From: Euclidia mi
Taxonomy: Eukaryota > Arthropoda > Insecta > Lepidoptera > Erebidae
Assembly: GCA_944739405.2 (NCBI GenBank)
Contig: OX123187.2
Location: forward strand, 75,376,450 to 75,440,449
Direction: 5' to 3'
DNA: 64,000 nt
This document shows positions 52,726 through 64,000 of this stretch, piece by piece. The stretch's first letter is position 1. Every line of letters begins with the position of its first letter. Both the position numbers and the translations under genes were made by a program. The notes under the pieces are model-generated. The model was given only the letters and a program-made list of their open reading frames with translations. It did no database searches and was not told the origin of the DNA.

Positions 52726-55005
52726 GCCCAGGAGTGTTAAGTAGTGTGTGTTCAGAGATGGTGCAAAGGTGCCGTAAGTGTCTGGACGTGAGCGGAGGAC
52801 TTACAGCAAGCTGATATTTTTTATCAATTTAAGGTAGGCACCAAGTTACGTAAGATTAAACCAATTAAAACGTTGTTATTAACATAAGTAAGTACCGTCG
52901 CATCATAGCCATAGCGCGACTTGGCTTGCCGATCGTAATATGTCGGCAAAGTTAGCAACGCTTGCAAAAGTCTTCTCTTAAATGGGTGACCGTGTGTGAC
53001 ATTACATGAGAGCGCTACTGGGTTTCCGACGGAACGTAAAGCCGAATCAAAGAATCTTTAGGCCATGTCGTAGGCCTTCGGGCAGCCTGAAAACACTCAC
53101 ACCAGAGTTGGCCACGCACTCGCACGAAATCAACAGACAACCTAAATACTGCGTTTTGTTTTACCTACACCATCGAAGCAAGAGATCAGCTGTTGCATCA
53201 AGTGCATAAAATCTGTTATACCTAAAATAATACTTGGCACGTGTAAAGGACGATGACTCGCGACGGCGGCTTTTGTCAAAGGAGGCGGTCGGCTGGCCTA
53301 TGCACTCAATGGCGCCGCTTCTGAACTTTATGAACTTTAGGTAGATACCTAGCTATTACGATTTATGAGTCTTCAGTGTTGCCATGGGTAATCTGATATG
53401 ATATTATTTAAAATTAATTAAATTTACATGGGAAAATTTTATCTTGAATTTCCAGGAAATTATGACAAATACCTCATCATTTTACGCTACTCTACACTCT
53501 ACAACCCCTTCATTGATCGGACGGGGGAATATGAAACACCCTGTATATATATATATATATTTGCATTACCCACATTATTTTATATTTGCGTATTTGGTTG
53601 GAATGTATTTTTATTTTGTTTAAAAGTAATAAATAACCGGTGCTATGTCTAGTGATTTATATAATAAGTTATAAGGTTATAACCATAAAAAATGTGTAGT
53701 GTTTAGTTATAAGTTTGTTAAATCTGAGTGCTTGTTAGAAAAATGAAGACTCTAAATGTAAATAGTTGTAAGTTATCTTGTATTTCTCAGATAAGTGAAT
53801 TTTGTATTCTTTATGAGAAATAAACGTCTTAAACCGTAAACATTAATTTAAGTTTAAAAGTACTTACTTGAATTCAAAATTATTGTGATGGAATATAGAG
53901 CTCCAGACATTATTGATTAAATTTTCTTTGCGATGCGAAATCATTCCACCCCAGAACTCCAATCCGTAATAAAATTAAAATTGATTAAATTTTCTACGAA
54001 AGATGTTCGGTGCGAAATATATTTTTTGAGTAATTTTTCCATTAGTAATATTGTAAAGGTATTATGAGGTACGATTTTATTAATATTGCTTTACTATAAT
54101 ATTGAATTATACCCAATATGAAGAGATTTCTAGTAATAATGTGTTACTAACGGAGTACTCAGTTTTCCTTGAATGCCTAAGCATTCAAACCTAGGTTTTA
54201 AAAAACTTTATAAAATTATAAGTATTTTAAGTAGGGATTTAGAAATTTAATTTAAGTAGCAATAGTGGTGAGATTGGTAGACTGCTTTCCAAAGGATTTC
54301 ATTACCTTACACCACTGAATTTTTGAAATTAATGAGTGTTATAATATTAACACTAAACAAAAACATCTTGAAGGGAACTACATGTCTGCGGTTTCTCCAG
54401 AATGTTCTTGAAAGTTATATGAAATCTGGTCAGCATTGTGGCCTACTACCAGTAAGTAAGTTACTCAAGCTAAGCTGACAGCATAGGTACATTGCGTAAA
54501 TATGGTTAAATAATCTTTAGCTTGGTTTTCTTTAGTTTGATTATCTCTTGCAACAAAGGACTTGTTTTAGCACGTCAAATAGCGCAGCACAACCTTAAAA
54601 CTACTACAAATTTCTAAAAACAATGAACCGAAAAGCATTCAGAACAATTCAATCAACAGTTCGCCACCTAATTCATATTAATATATACAAAATTTTCGCA
54701 GCCAGATCACTCCAGCCCACATAAATATTTAACAGAGACCCATTCCATCGTGTCAAATGCAAACAAATTCAATTCAGTTACAACAATCGTATTGGCACCA
54801 ATGTTAATTATATCTGTTTGTTTGATTGCAATTTAAAATATACTAAATACGTTCGGTGTTTGTCCAATGTGCAATTGATTATGTGCATGTGGTATATTAC
54901 GTGTTGTGTAGTAACTGAACGCACTGTTTGAATACAGATGGTATCACACGAAAATGTAGACGAATGAGTACAGATTTTTGGGTTAAAAGTTATTCTATGA
55001 TAGAA
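52726..55005. other. No recognisable gene; transposon-end-like string
   Basis: It contains a GC-richer stretch at 53220-53330 and AACACCCTGTATATAT at 53537-53552, like an insect DNA-transposon end. The partner end was not found. Confidence 0.35.
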
Positions 55006-55009
55006 AGAT

Positions 55010-55155
55010 GACTGCCTCCGTGGTCGGAATCGTAGCGGCAATTAGCTCGCCCCCTATTACGTGGGACCTTTAGAAATTCAAAGAGAAATGTGGGTGAAAT
55101 ATAACACCCCTGCCTACCTCTTCGGGGATAAAGACGTGGACTCACGTCTTATATA
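55010..55155 (+). mobile_element. SINE fragment, single-module family
   Basis: Starts GACTGCCTCCGTGGTC, the same head boundary as 28797, with CCCCTATTACGTGGGACCTT and CTACCTCTTCGGGGATAAAG. Internal parts, including the B box, are deleted. Confidence 0.75.
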
Positions 55156-55329
55156 AAAACAAAAAAAAGATAGAATTTAACATTGAAAGAGCACTTAACC
55201 AGGATCAATAACGCTTGCAGTGACGGTGAAGATATAAGCTGCCATTTTCGCTGAATACTCTACATAATAATATATCTTATGATAAATGTCCTTGATAATT
55301 TGTAGATTCATAACTTTACTAAACACTTA

Positions 55330-55480
55330 TACATAAAATAGAAAATTCTTGCGTTACTGACAGAGTAACAGACACACAACAGAAACTAGCCGATGCATGA
55401 AGCTAAATTTTTTATGTACGTATATTCGTTGGGGAGCTTAGGGAAGCAGTAAGAAATGATCTTTAGACATTCTCCTCCTA
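55330..55480 (-). repeat. Interspersed repeat fragment, family R-A
   Basis: TTCTTGCGTTACTGACAGAGT and following sequence match 35830-36040 in the same orientation. Confidence 0.6.
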
Positions 55481-55544
55481 AGTGGGTTAAATAGTCCCAT
55501 GAAATCGGAGCAGTGCATTTATTGTGGCTAGTTGGTAAATGCAC

Positions 55545-55720
55545 TTTATAGTATAAATCAAAGTCTGTCTTCTGTCTGCCTGTCCCTATGTATGCTTAAA
55601 TCTCAAAAACCACGCAAAGGATTTTAATGCGGGTTTTTTTAATACATATAATGATTCAAGAGGAAAGTTTATATGTATAATTAACGCAAGCAAAGCCGCT
55701 GGCGACGTGTAGTTTACTAT
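55545..55720 (+). repeat. Probable RTE-type 3' fragment
   Basis: CTCAAAAACCACGCAAAGGA and GCAAGCAAAGCCGCTGGCGAC resemble the 3' portions of lepidopteran RTE-like repeats. Confidence 0.4.
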
Positions 55721-56450
55721 ATTATCATTAATTTCTTGAAAATCGCTATTTATATTCTGATATTTAACAAACTAAGTAAAGCTTGTACAATGGTGTCTAA
55801 TTAATAATACTCTCCACAAATAGATTTGTTCCGGATAATCAGACCCAGTCAGTGTAGCTATAATTATCTAAAATTAAATATTCATATTATCGAAATGCTT
55901 TAATGTATACTTTTTAATTTTAAGTTATAATTATCAAGCTCTTCTTTATTTAAAGTGCTTATTACTAACCTAATCTTTACTTTCATTTTATAGTATTACC
56001 GGCATTAATTATTATTATGCACTAAAATATTGCGGATGTTGTACTAGGTAATTTAGCATTAAAAGCTATGCGTGGCGGGTGGCGTGGGTGGTGAAATTGT
56101 CATTGGTCACCGCAAATGGCACACGATTGCCTATCAGTATAATTCGCTTACTCCAGAGATATTGTCATAATCGTTAATTACTCACTGCTTACCCCAATTT
56201 ATGTTTTCAGTGACTATCCTTTTAGATATGATTTTCAAATCTGACGTCACAGTCTATGTTGGGTTAATTGGCAACAATAATATTCAAACACTTTCAGTTT
56301 TTTAGGAATCCCTGGGGCATTTTAAATTACATATAAAAAGTGCAAAAGGAAGCAAGCTGTTCTACTTGCTTTTAAATATCATACACCCGCAAATACTGAT
56401 GAGTATCAGTAGTCATGGCTCTTGCAACCGAGCCGAAATGTAAACACTTC
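55721..56450. other. No recognisable feature
   Basis: AT-rich sequence. Confidence 0.5.
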
Positions 56451-56463
56451 ATAACAACGGTAC

Positions 56464-57056
56464 GTGGTCTGCAGTGATAAGCTACGGTACTTTGAAATAG
56501 ATAGCCTGTCATGTCGTAGACAAGTTAACGATATGGTTTTTCTCTACAAACTATTAAGAAGCAATATCGAATGTCCATCCCTCATGGATTCATTTAAACT
56601 ACGTGTCCCTCGCCGTGTACCTAGGCGTGATTTAGTTAATGTAGGACTTTTACACCAGCCATTTGCCAGGACTAATTTAAAGCAATTTTCGCCCGTAAAT
56701 CGGCTATCCAAAGCATACAATGCCATATCGGGTAAAGTTGATTTATTTGTGGACAAGCTCTCCACATTTAAAACAGCACTTCTAAGACTATTAAGATTAA
56801 TTTAAGTTTATTATTAAAATTGTCTAATTGTCTTTTTTCATTTCTTTTCTCATTGTGTTTTCAAATTTAGTTTTTAGTTACTTAATATTTAATTGTCTGG
56901 TATTCTTTTATATATATATATACATAAATGTAACCTTTTGGTGCTTGTTGTGACACCTTAGAATGTTGTACATTTAGTTTTTATCTTATTAATTCTGTTT
57001 TTATCATTAATTACAATGTAACAACTACTGGTTGTCCTAAATAAATAAATAAATCT
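56464..57056 (+). pseudogene. Jockey/CR1-group non-LTR 3' end
   Basis: A 113-codon frame (56464-56805) with RRQVNDMVFLYKLL, ECPSLMDSFKLRVPRR and PFARTNLKQFSPVNRLSKAYN matches the C-terminal region after reverse transcriptase in jockey/CR1 elements. A 3' untranslated part ends in a (TAAA)n tail at about 57043-57055. It is 5'-truncated. Confidence 0.75.
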
Positions 57057-58010
57057 TTGAATCACGGTGCAATTCAGTAAAACAACAAACATAAAGTTAC
57101 ATCAAAATCTTCGTCCCACGTAAGAATGGAGCACATGACACCAAAAATATAGGTACTTCGTAATTAATTTCTTCCAAAATTTGCCCAAGTTTAGTACAAA
57201 ATTACATGAAGTTACCTAAGTTAATTAGGAAAATTAGCAATGATTTAATGGGCCACTGCGCACGATCAAAAACTAGTCTATACGTAGAGTGCTGTCGTAA
57301 AACTTTTTTAACTCTAGGAATAATTTAAATATGGTAAGTCTTTACCAACTTAGTAAAAGTAAGAATTAATACTCACATTCGCTTGCATACCTTACCTGGT
57401 GAAGTATTTAAACAAGAAACTCCACAATGCATTGATCGTTACAACCTAAACACTGGGAGTGAGGTCTCTAATGCCTCGAAACCAGAGCTATTTTACAATA
57501 AAATGCAACAAAACCATATAACTTATAATTACTAATAATTAGAACAATACTAAAGAGATTGCAGTGTATATATTTTATATCAGTTTATGATGCAGCGGTA
57601 ACGTTGAAAGCGAGCTATAAAAGCCTCGTTGTATAGAATTTATGAGGTGATATCCTATCTTCATTACTGTAGTACGATTATAGTTAAGCTTATTACTGCG
57701 ATGAACATGTATGGGAATAGTAGTTTTAATAGAAGCAAGATACTGAGGAACAAGGTGTGGGTTCGTCCAACTAGACGGAGGATCCTCTGACCAGGTTAGG
57801 TGGATCATACAACCGTGACCTGAAAGATATTGGTGAGAATTCGATGACCACTAGCGCAATTTGGGATTTTGAATCATACCTTTTCTGCGTAGTATCTCTC
57901 GGTACCATTTAATCTTGGTGGCAGAGAGACCTCTGCTGAACATAGGCATCCCCTAATGCTCTCCAAGTTTCCATATACACAGGTACTGATCTTTAGCCAC
58001 CCTATCCACT
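57057..58010. other. No recognisable feature
   Basis: AT-rich sequence. The 77-codon frame at 57575-57808 is unsupported. Confidence 0.5.
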
Positions 58011-58015
58011 GTTAG

Positions 58016-58175
58016 ATGTTGCCAATGTTTTTATTTATCAATAGCTAATTATTGGTGACTTTTAGATATAGCCAATGTTTTTATTTATCAAGAGCTAATT
58101 AAATCTTTGCATTTATCAATTGATAAATGCAATTGTATAGATTTAATTAGCAATTGCTAATTAAATCTATACTAC
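58016..58175. repeat. Short tandem and palindromic repeat cluster
   Basis: GCCAATGTTTTTATTTATCA occurs at about 58021 and 58071. Nested palindromes built on GCTAATTAAATCT and GCATTTATCAATTGATAAATGC follow at 58092-58165. Confidence 0.75.
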
Positions 58176-58635
58176 TCATCATTATCTGTTTCTTCTGCAT
58201 TGTAACCAAAGGCACTGAAAATCTTATAAAAATATTTCCAAGCAAGATTTGCGCTATTTCCGGTATAATAGGTATCCATTTAATAAATCAGCTCAAATAT
58301 TGATTTATGATAAAAAAAATAATGTAATTGATCTGTATAGTTTTATTGCGTTCTTTTTTAAGAACAATAGGTACTTTGCGTTCATATGCTACTCTATTGA
58401 AAAGTGCATTGTAACTAGCTCTAGTACGAAACAAGAATGAAAGTTGCCTATTAAAAATTATAATTATATTCTTCGAACAGAGTAAGAAAGGCTTTTGTTT
58501 TCTGAGGACTTTCCATTCAAGTTTCCTCAAAGTAATGCTGTTCTTCGAAATTGTAACTTAAAAATTAAAATTCTTTTTTAGGCTCAAGATAGACATGATC
58601 TAGAACTTCAGCCTCATTTTTACGGCCTCGGTGCC
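58176..58635. other. No recognisable feature
   Basis: AT-rich sequence. Confidence 0.5.
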
Positions 58636-58864
58636 AATGACTTTTCGGAGTTAAGTGCGTATTAAATTGTTAAACATCGCTTGCTAATCGTTGAAGGAAA
58701 ACATCGTGAGGAAACCTGAGAGTTCTCCATAATGTTCTCGAAAGACATGTGAAGTCTGCCAACCTGCAATTGGCCAGCGTGGTGGACTATAGCCTTACCC
58801 TTCTCATAGTGAGAAGAGGCCCGTGCCTAGCAGTGGGACAGAAAAAAGGGCTGATTATGATGAT
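58636..58864 (+). mobile_element. SINE lacking its tRNA head
   Basis: It starts in the linker GACTTTTCGGAGTTAAGTGC and has CCAGCGTGGTGGACTATAGC, CCCGTGCCTAGCAGTGGGAC and a GATGATGATGA tail. It is the plus-strand counterpart of 2254-2570. Confidence 0.75.
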
Positions 58865-58865
58865 G

Positions 58866-60780
58866 ATGACGGTCCTCAAGTAGCAAATTCCTTATATTCT
58901 CAAGTTTCACATAAAATATGCCACGCGTATTTCAACATGAATTCTAAATAATATTAAAAGTGACACATAGGTGCCATCAAAACTAGGCAACGTGAACTAA
59001 AAACAAGCAACATCCAACTTGCATGTCACAGTACTCACAGCCGTTGGACCTTAAAAATTCAACCGTTGGAAAAACCCAGAAGCCATTTCGTCTTGCCGCC
59101 GTTTCGTACACTTACTTGCAAAAGTATCGCCCCAGGCGCAATTTCAGCAATTTTGGCGCACTACGTTTACACAAGGCTGATATTAGTTCTGGGACGAGAT
59201 ACGAGCCAGCGAGTTTATTTATTTAGGCTTATGCTGCATCGCAACAGTTGCAAAAATGAATTTGTGGTAGGAATGGAACAGAAAATATTTATGTGTATCA
59301 TTTTAGGATCCGACTATTTGTCGGGTCAGTAGTTGTCGATTTCATAAATAAATCCGTGATACGTTTAGGGTTGATATAAAATTGTATGTGTGCGGTTCGG
59401 AATTGAGCATTTTGAGTTTTTAAACGAAAATTCCACTCTTTACCAAATGAGATTGAACTATTAGCTTAAATTGCAAGGAAAACTTCGCAGCAAGTAGGTA
59501 CCATGTCTAAGAAAATTTTGTTATTCGTAAAATATGCACATTCTTCTTTAACTGTACTATTTGTACTCTTCTTTACACAAACTAAAAGACGGTATTACAA
59601 AGGTTAAGTTTATTTTAAACGCAACAATAAATTTTAATAATAATTTGGCAATTGACCAGTAAGGTCTTGAGGCTTTGGCGTACCTGTATGTAAATGAGAG
59701 TTCTGGCATATAGAAAGAAACAAAAAGTTAAAAACTTTTCATATTACGAACAAGGATGTCTGGGGTAGCCAAGATGCAGGCACATAATTATTATACGGAG
59801 AGCCTGAAAATTCGAGCTACGTATAAATTTGAGCCAATATTTTCGGGATATTTTGGGTGATTTTATACTTATACGCATAGTATTTTGGGTTTTTCAAGAA
59901 TAGACAGAAATAAAACAAAGATTTTATCTTGCAACAAAGCAATTGTGAAATAAAAAAAGCAATGGAAATTCTAAAAGTAAATTCAATGAATGTGTCTCAC
60001 AGCAGGACAACTTGCAGTTTAGCTCAATTCTTGCCAAAATTGTCACTTGTAAAACTGTCTCACAAGTTTTATAAACAAAGCAACAACATACAAAATTCAC
60101 TGAAACTCAAAAGCATCGCAATGATTCCGATTCACTTTAAACACAAAAACGAACTGCGCTAATGTTAGGTAGTAAAAGAAAACTGTGCACTTTTCTCGGA
60201 CCACAGTGTAGTGCAGCAAGAAATAGACTCTCATTTGTGTAATGTGGAGCAAAAGTTGCAAGAGGATATTTACCTTGCCTTTCGAACTGCTTGCAATATA
60301 ATTCACAACATGCTTGTATATTTTGGCTTCTACTGGTGATTTTATTTGAGCCTATACATTGGATAGATTGAATGTGGAACAAAATGCTACAATATTGCAG
60401 ACAGGGTTAAGCGAATTGGAGATTATCATCAGCTTTTTTTGGTGGTTTTGAAGAGTTTCGCCTTGGATCCCAGGACCACGTTGCAATTTATTACGATGTG
60501 GTAATAGATAATATTTCCTTGCTCATCCAAAGGAATATAAATATTCAGGGACTAAGACTTGTGTCAGTATAACTGGGGCAACTAGTATACCATTACGACT
60601 TTCAAAGACCTTTATTGTCATAAATTAAATTTCTCATTAAGTAATATATATAAGACATAAGACTGTTTGACCAACTGGTGACGAAGTCGCTAAAACTTAC
60701 GGATCTAGAGATTCAAGCAGTCTCGACTCTGCCAAGGACTCCTCAGTAACACATCATAGCTATATGTGTACCTACTTATA
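58866..60780. other. No recognisable feature
   Basis: Several short frames (59023-59332, 59929-60382) have no known domain. Confidence 0.5.
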
Positions 60781-60782
60781 TC

Positions 60783-60850
60783 ATGATCATCAGCCCTTTT
60801 ATACTCTCCCACTGCTGGGCACGGGCCTCTTCTCATAATGAAAAGGGTAA
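60783..60850 (-). mobile_element. SINE 3' fragment
   Basis: ATCATCAGCCC and CCACTGCTGGGCACGGGCCT match the tail of the SINE at 2254. Confidence 0.7.
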
Positions 60851-61131
60851 GACTACTAATATAATTGTAAAATAAAAATATTAAAGAAAATAACTTGAAC
60901 ATCTTTCAGCAACGAAACAGCTTTTGAAATTTTCGTTGATCTAGATTCAGTTACAATTACTTAAACGAAAATAATAATACATATTTTATCAAACCAGTTA
61001 TAAAACAAAACATAATAAAGTCATCAGTGACTTACTGGAATCGAAGATGCAATAGTTGGAATCGTTAATTGAACAATATCAAACTGAGAGCAGATGTTCT
61101 GCCTGCTTTTATCGTACAATTTATAAATTTC
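60851..61131. other. No recognisable feature
   Basis: AT-rich spacer before the right copy of the duplication. Confidence 0.4.
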
Positions 61132-62008
61132 AATGTAGTTTTAGATGACATGTGAGTTATTATTTTCAGAAAAAAATAATATTGGAAAAAGGGTAATATT
61201 CTGCTGACATTTTTGTGATCTATTTCAATAATAGTTATAGCACATGAGTAAATAAACCGAACAGAAACAAAGCTTCTTGAGAGCTTGTAAAGAACAATGG
61301 CAGAATTTGGTCTGGGTTTGTTGTGGCGACCTTAAACTTCTTTCTTGCCATAGACAATAGTGTGACAGGAATAGACGTGAGTGCTATATCCGTATCGATT
61401 ATTAAATAAGTAATCGATACGATCCACCTTTATAGAGTTGGTTTGGTTTAAAATGCAGTTATTTAATATTTAATCAACATTATATCAATAAGCTAAAATT
61501 TTTGAAGCAACACAACGTTTAAATCAAATAAAAACGTCACAGCATCGTTTTAAAGTTGTATCGATTTCACATAAAATCGATTTAAAATGTGCAGCTCTGC
61601 TTTTGTCTTTGGCTGTGACAGTTAGATGCTACAAAATACTTCCGCATTTTGATGTCAATCTGACATATGTCATTTGATAATTCAAACGTACCTACCTACA
61701 TTGTTTAACTTTCATACTAAAACTTTCCTTTTACCTACATTGTTCATCCTTAACTAAAAATTCAAACACCGATATCTTCTTTTTCCACCTTTCCTGAGTG
61801 AAAATAGAATCATTTATAGACTCTGTTACTTTCGCCAAATTTTTTGATATATTTTTATAACTGTTCGCTTCAATTTAATTTCAGGCATTTTGATGTATGG
61901 AGATCTGCCATTGTCCTTTGTTACCTATTTTGGTAGGGTTGTCACAATAGGTTAAGACAAATTAAACGAAACTTTTGTTAAATAAATTTATTATTACAAT
62001 AGAAACAT

Positions 62009-62035
62009 TTACAAATTACTTACACTTATAATATT

Positions 62036-62092
<57 letters not shown>

Positions 62093-62329
62093 TGTTTCTT
62101 TTAATGGTATGATAAATTCTGAATCTAACATAAAATATAGTTTATTTTTTAAGTAATCCAACGGGAAATACTCACAAAGCATATCAAATTTACAATCTTC
62201 AATACGTTTAAGTATTTCGTTGCCAACATTGACAATATTTATTTCAAGATCAAAATATTCGCGAAACTTTTGCTCGAGCAATTCAACAAATGCGATAAAA
62301 TTATCAGGAGGTATAATTAAAAAACCCAA
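62009..62329 (-). pseudogene. Possible transposase C-terminal fragment
   Basis: A 106-codon frame with FLIIPPDNFIAFVELLEQKF and DMLCEYFPLDYLKNKL. The pattern recalls the C-terminal part of P-element/THAP9-type transposases. The last residues are an IY repeat created by the (AT)n tract. No catalytic or THAP domain is present. The family call is a weak recollection. Confidence 0.35.
62039..62088. repeat. (AT)n microsatellite
   Basis: About 50 bases of AT dinucleotides inside the 1.5 kb transposon. Confidence 0.95.
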
Positions 62330-63601
62330 TTGTACGTTACCATCGTGAAAATCTTTATAATGACTGAATTATTTCTTCTAGTATTATTCATTACACACAG
62401 AATAATAAACAACCATTATTAACAATAAAATACCACGCTTTTACATTAAAATTTTAAAACTTGCAACGTACAAAACGAACAACCCGTAATAACCCTGAGA
62501 TTGTCAACTGACTATACAAATTTGTCAACAATTTGTCATTTGTTTTTTCAAATTTGTCAACTGAACTGCGTTTAACTGACTGTGCCTACGTAAACCGGTT
62601 TTTTTCAGTCTCGCCGCGTACACGACAAGCGGCCAGTGGTCACACACACATGCGCCGCGTGCTTGTAGTAATGCAACCGATTCGCGCTGTTGTATGAATG
62701 AAGCTTCGTCTCTGTTCCGTTTATCTACTACTATACTCATGTGGTTATATGCCTAAAGGTACAATATACAGTACATTAAAACATTTGCGTACATGTATAC
62801 ATACTCATATTTAGTAACGCGTCTAAATTACTTTTCACAATTATTTGAAAATAAAGGTAAGGAACAACTTTTGTTTGCCTTTAAGTTTTGCCACGGGTTA
62901 GGCGCACGTTTTTATATTCATATCATTTCACGATTGAGATGCGTAACATAAATATTAAAATAGTTTGTTTTTCTGTTAATGCATTATAAATCCTATGTAG
63001 GAAACTCAATTTAAATCCAATTATGAGTTTATTATTGTAAGTTTCACCTTATTCTTTAGATATATTTGTGTGATCAACAATGTTTGTCTTAGTCTTCATA
63101 ATATTTACAAACTTACCGTGATTTTAAAGTTTTAGTATTTCATCTAGTGTATCGCAGTTGTTTATTGCATAACTTTTAATATTTCTGGCCGCAATTTGTA
63201 AATAATAATGTAGGCAGAAGACGTGGAGCTCTCAAGGATCTGTACTTTAGAACTGCACGTCTCCTATCTGAAACTGTAGTTCAGATTGCAGATCTCCCAC
63301 AAAGTTCTACTTATCAATTGAGACGAATCGAGATTTAAATACTCCAATTGAGGCAGTGCAAAGCAGTGAGACGAGCGCTTTAAACGACTGGGCCATTTTT
63401 GCCGTCTTCTGTTTGTATCAAATGAATCTCACTTCTGGAGAAACATCAAAGTTCAAGATCTGTGTGGAATTTTATTATTCTCTCCACCGAAATACCGCTG
63501 CTTTAAATAGTAATTGTTTTTTACCATGCCATGGTATATTACGCAAACGTTTTTAAATAAAATAGAATTTGTTATTTACACAGATTTTTTATAATAACCC
63601 A

Positions 63602-63833
63602 CATCATCAGCCTTTAATAGTCCACTGCTGGACTAGGCCTCTCCTTTGAAAGGAGGAATTGGCCTACTATACCACGCTTGCCAAGCGGGTTGGTATAGGG
63701 TTTGTATCAAGTTTTCGTTCTCTTACAGTGCTGTTCTCTGCATAATATGCTCTCTCTGTCGGCTTTTACGACACCCATGGGATGATTTGGGGTGGTGACA
63801 ATTTGTATTCTTAATCCGTCACCATACGGACAA
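63602..63833 (-). mobile_element. SINE with 12-base target duplication and known empty site
   Basis: The duplication TATAATAACCCA flanks it (63590-63601, 63834-63845), and the left copy at about 1219-1232 has the uninterrupted site. On the minus strand the head GTCCGTATGGTGACGGATTA is related to module 1 of the two-module SINEs. The 3' part (TCCTTTCAAAGGAGAGG, GTCCAGCAGTGGACTA, GATGATG) matches 6755-6930. Confidence 0.92.
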
Positions 63834-64000
63834 TATAATAACCCATGGTTGACTATTTACAAAATGGTTCCCCCACACAAAACACAAAATAGGATCGTCC
63901 AAAAATTATAAATTTTAAAAATTGCGCCCTTTGCTCGGACATCCATCATGAAGATGACTTGCCTCTCCTTGATGGCCTATTGATGGCTGCTGCTATAGAA

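Larger units (their letters stand above)
61241..62743. mobile_element. 1.5 kb DNA transposon with CACATGAG ends (possibly P-superfamily)
   Basis: The ends are inverted: CACATGAGTA near both termini, then AAAC(C/G)GAACAGA and AAGCTTC within about 45 bases. GTTATA at 61234-61239 and 62744-62749 is the target duplication, extendable imperfectly to 8 bases. The left copy of the duplication shows the uninterrupted site. A minus-strand frame lies inside. An (AT)n tract lies at 62039-62088. Confidence 0.75.
61132..64000. repeat. Segmental duplication, right copy (interrupted)
   Basis: Matches 1-1447 in blocks 61132-61239, 62744-63601 and 63846-64000. The breaks are two mobile elements absent from the left copy. 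It lacks the left copy's segment 190-445. It runs off the window. Confidence 0.8.

Overview
The window looks like a transposable-element-dense intergenic or intronic stretch of an insect genome, most likely a moth or butterfly. Grounds: AT-rich background, several tRNA-headed SINE types whose sequence and tails I recognise as lepidopteran, and TA(C/G)CTA-type simple sequence. I find no convincing host gene, tRNA, rRNA or CRISPR array. Almost all long reading frames are retrotransposon relics, and nearly all are broken.

Layout. 1-1447 and 61132-64000 are two copies, same orientation, of one anonymous sequence (about 95 percent identical where I compared them). Insertions present in only one copy give 'empty sites' that define a 1.5 kb terminal-inverted-repeat element (61241-62743) and a 232 bp SINE (63602-63833). 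2.2-9.1 kb holds SINEs, two opposite-facing copies of a MITE each with a 7 bp target duplication, a 1.6 kb element with 32 bp inverted ends (4808-6418) and a TTA-flanked MITE (7819-8032). 9380-20712 is a Ty3/gypsy element (+ strand, tRNA-Leu-type primer site) whose reverse transcriptase is split by a 261 bp MITE and by a complete-length but decayed BEL/Pao element on the other strand (12525-17925, 5 bp target duplication GTGGC).

22908-27142 is one Penelope-like insertion: a full-length GIY-YIG-type copy, a partial tandem copy, a 200 N scaffold gap and an inverted 3' end, enclosed by a 12 bp target duplication. 28.6-31.4 kb carries SINEs, including a 400 bp two-module SINE with a perfect 14 bp target duplication. 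34795-36040 is a pair of inverted repeats. 36527-37494 is an internally deleted piggyBac element (TTAA ends) that keeps the transposase N-terminus. 37764-48456 is a second gypsy element (- strand, resembling the 412/mdg1 group). Its integrase is split by a copia element (39350-44011, target duplication CGACT), which itself carries a 1.2 kb repeat with a non-LTR fragment in its gag. The second gypsy element also has an intact 65-codon leader frame predicted to be N-myristoylated and single-pass membrane. 50.5-61 kb holds 5'-truncated non-LTR elements, SINEs and long stretches with nothing recognisable.

How it fits together: the region is a layered record of insertions. LTR pairs suggest the outer gypsy (about 4 percent between LTRs by eye) is older than the BEL (about 1 percent) and copia (about 2 percent) inside the two gypsies. 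No element seems autonomous now. All family names rest on motifs read by eye, without database searches.
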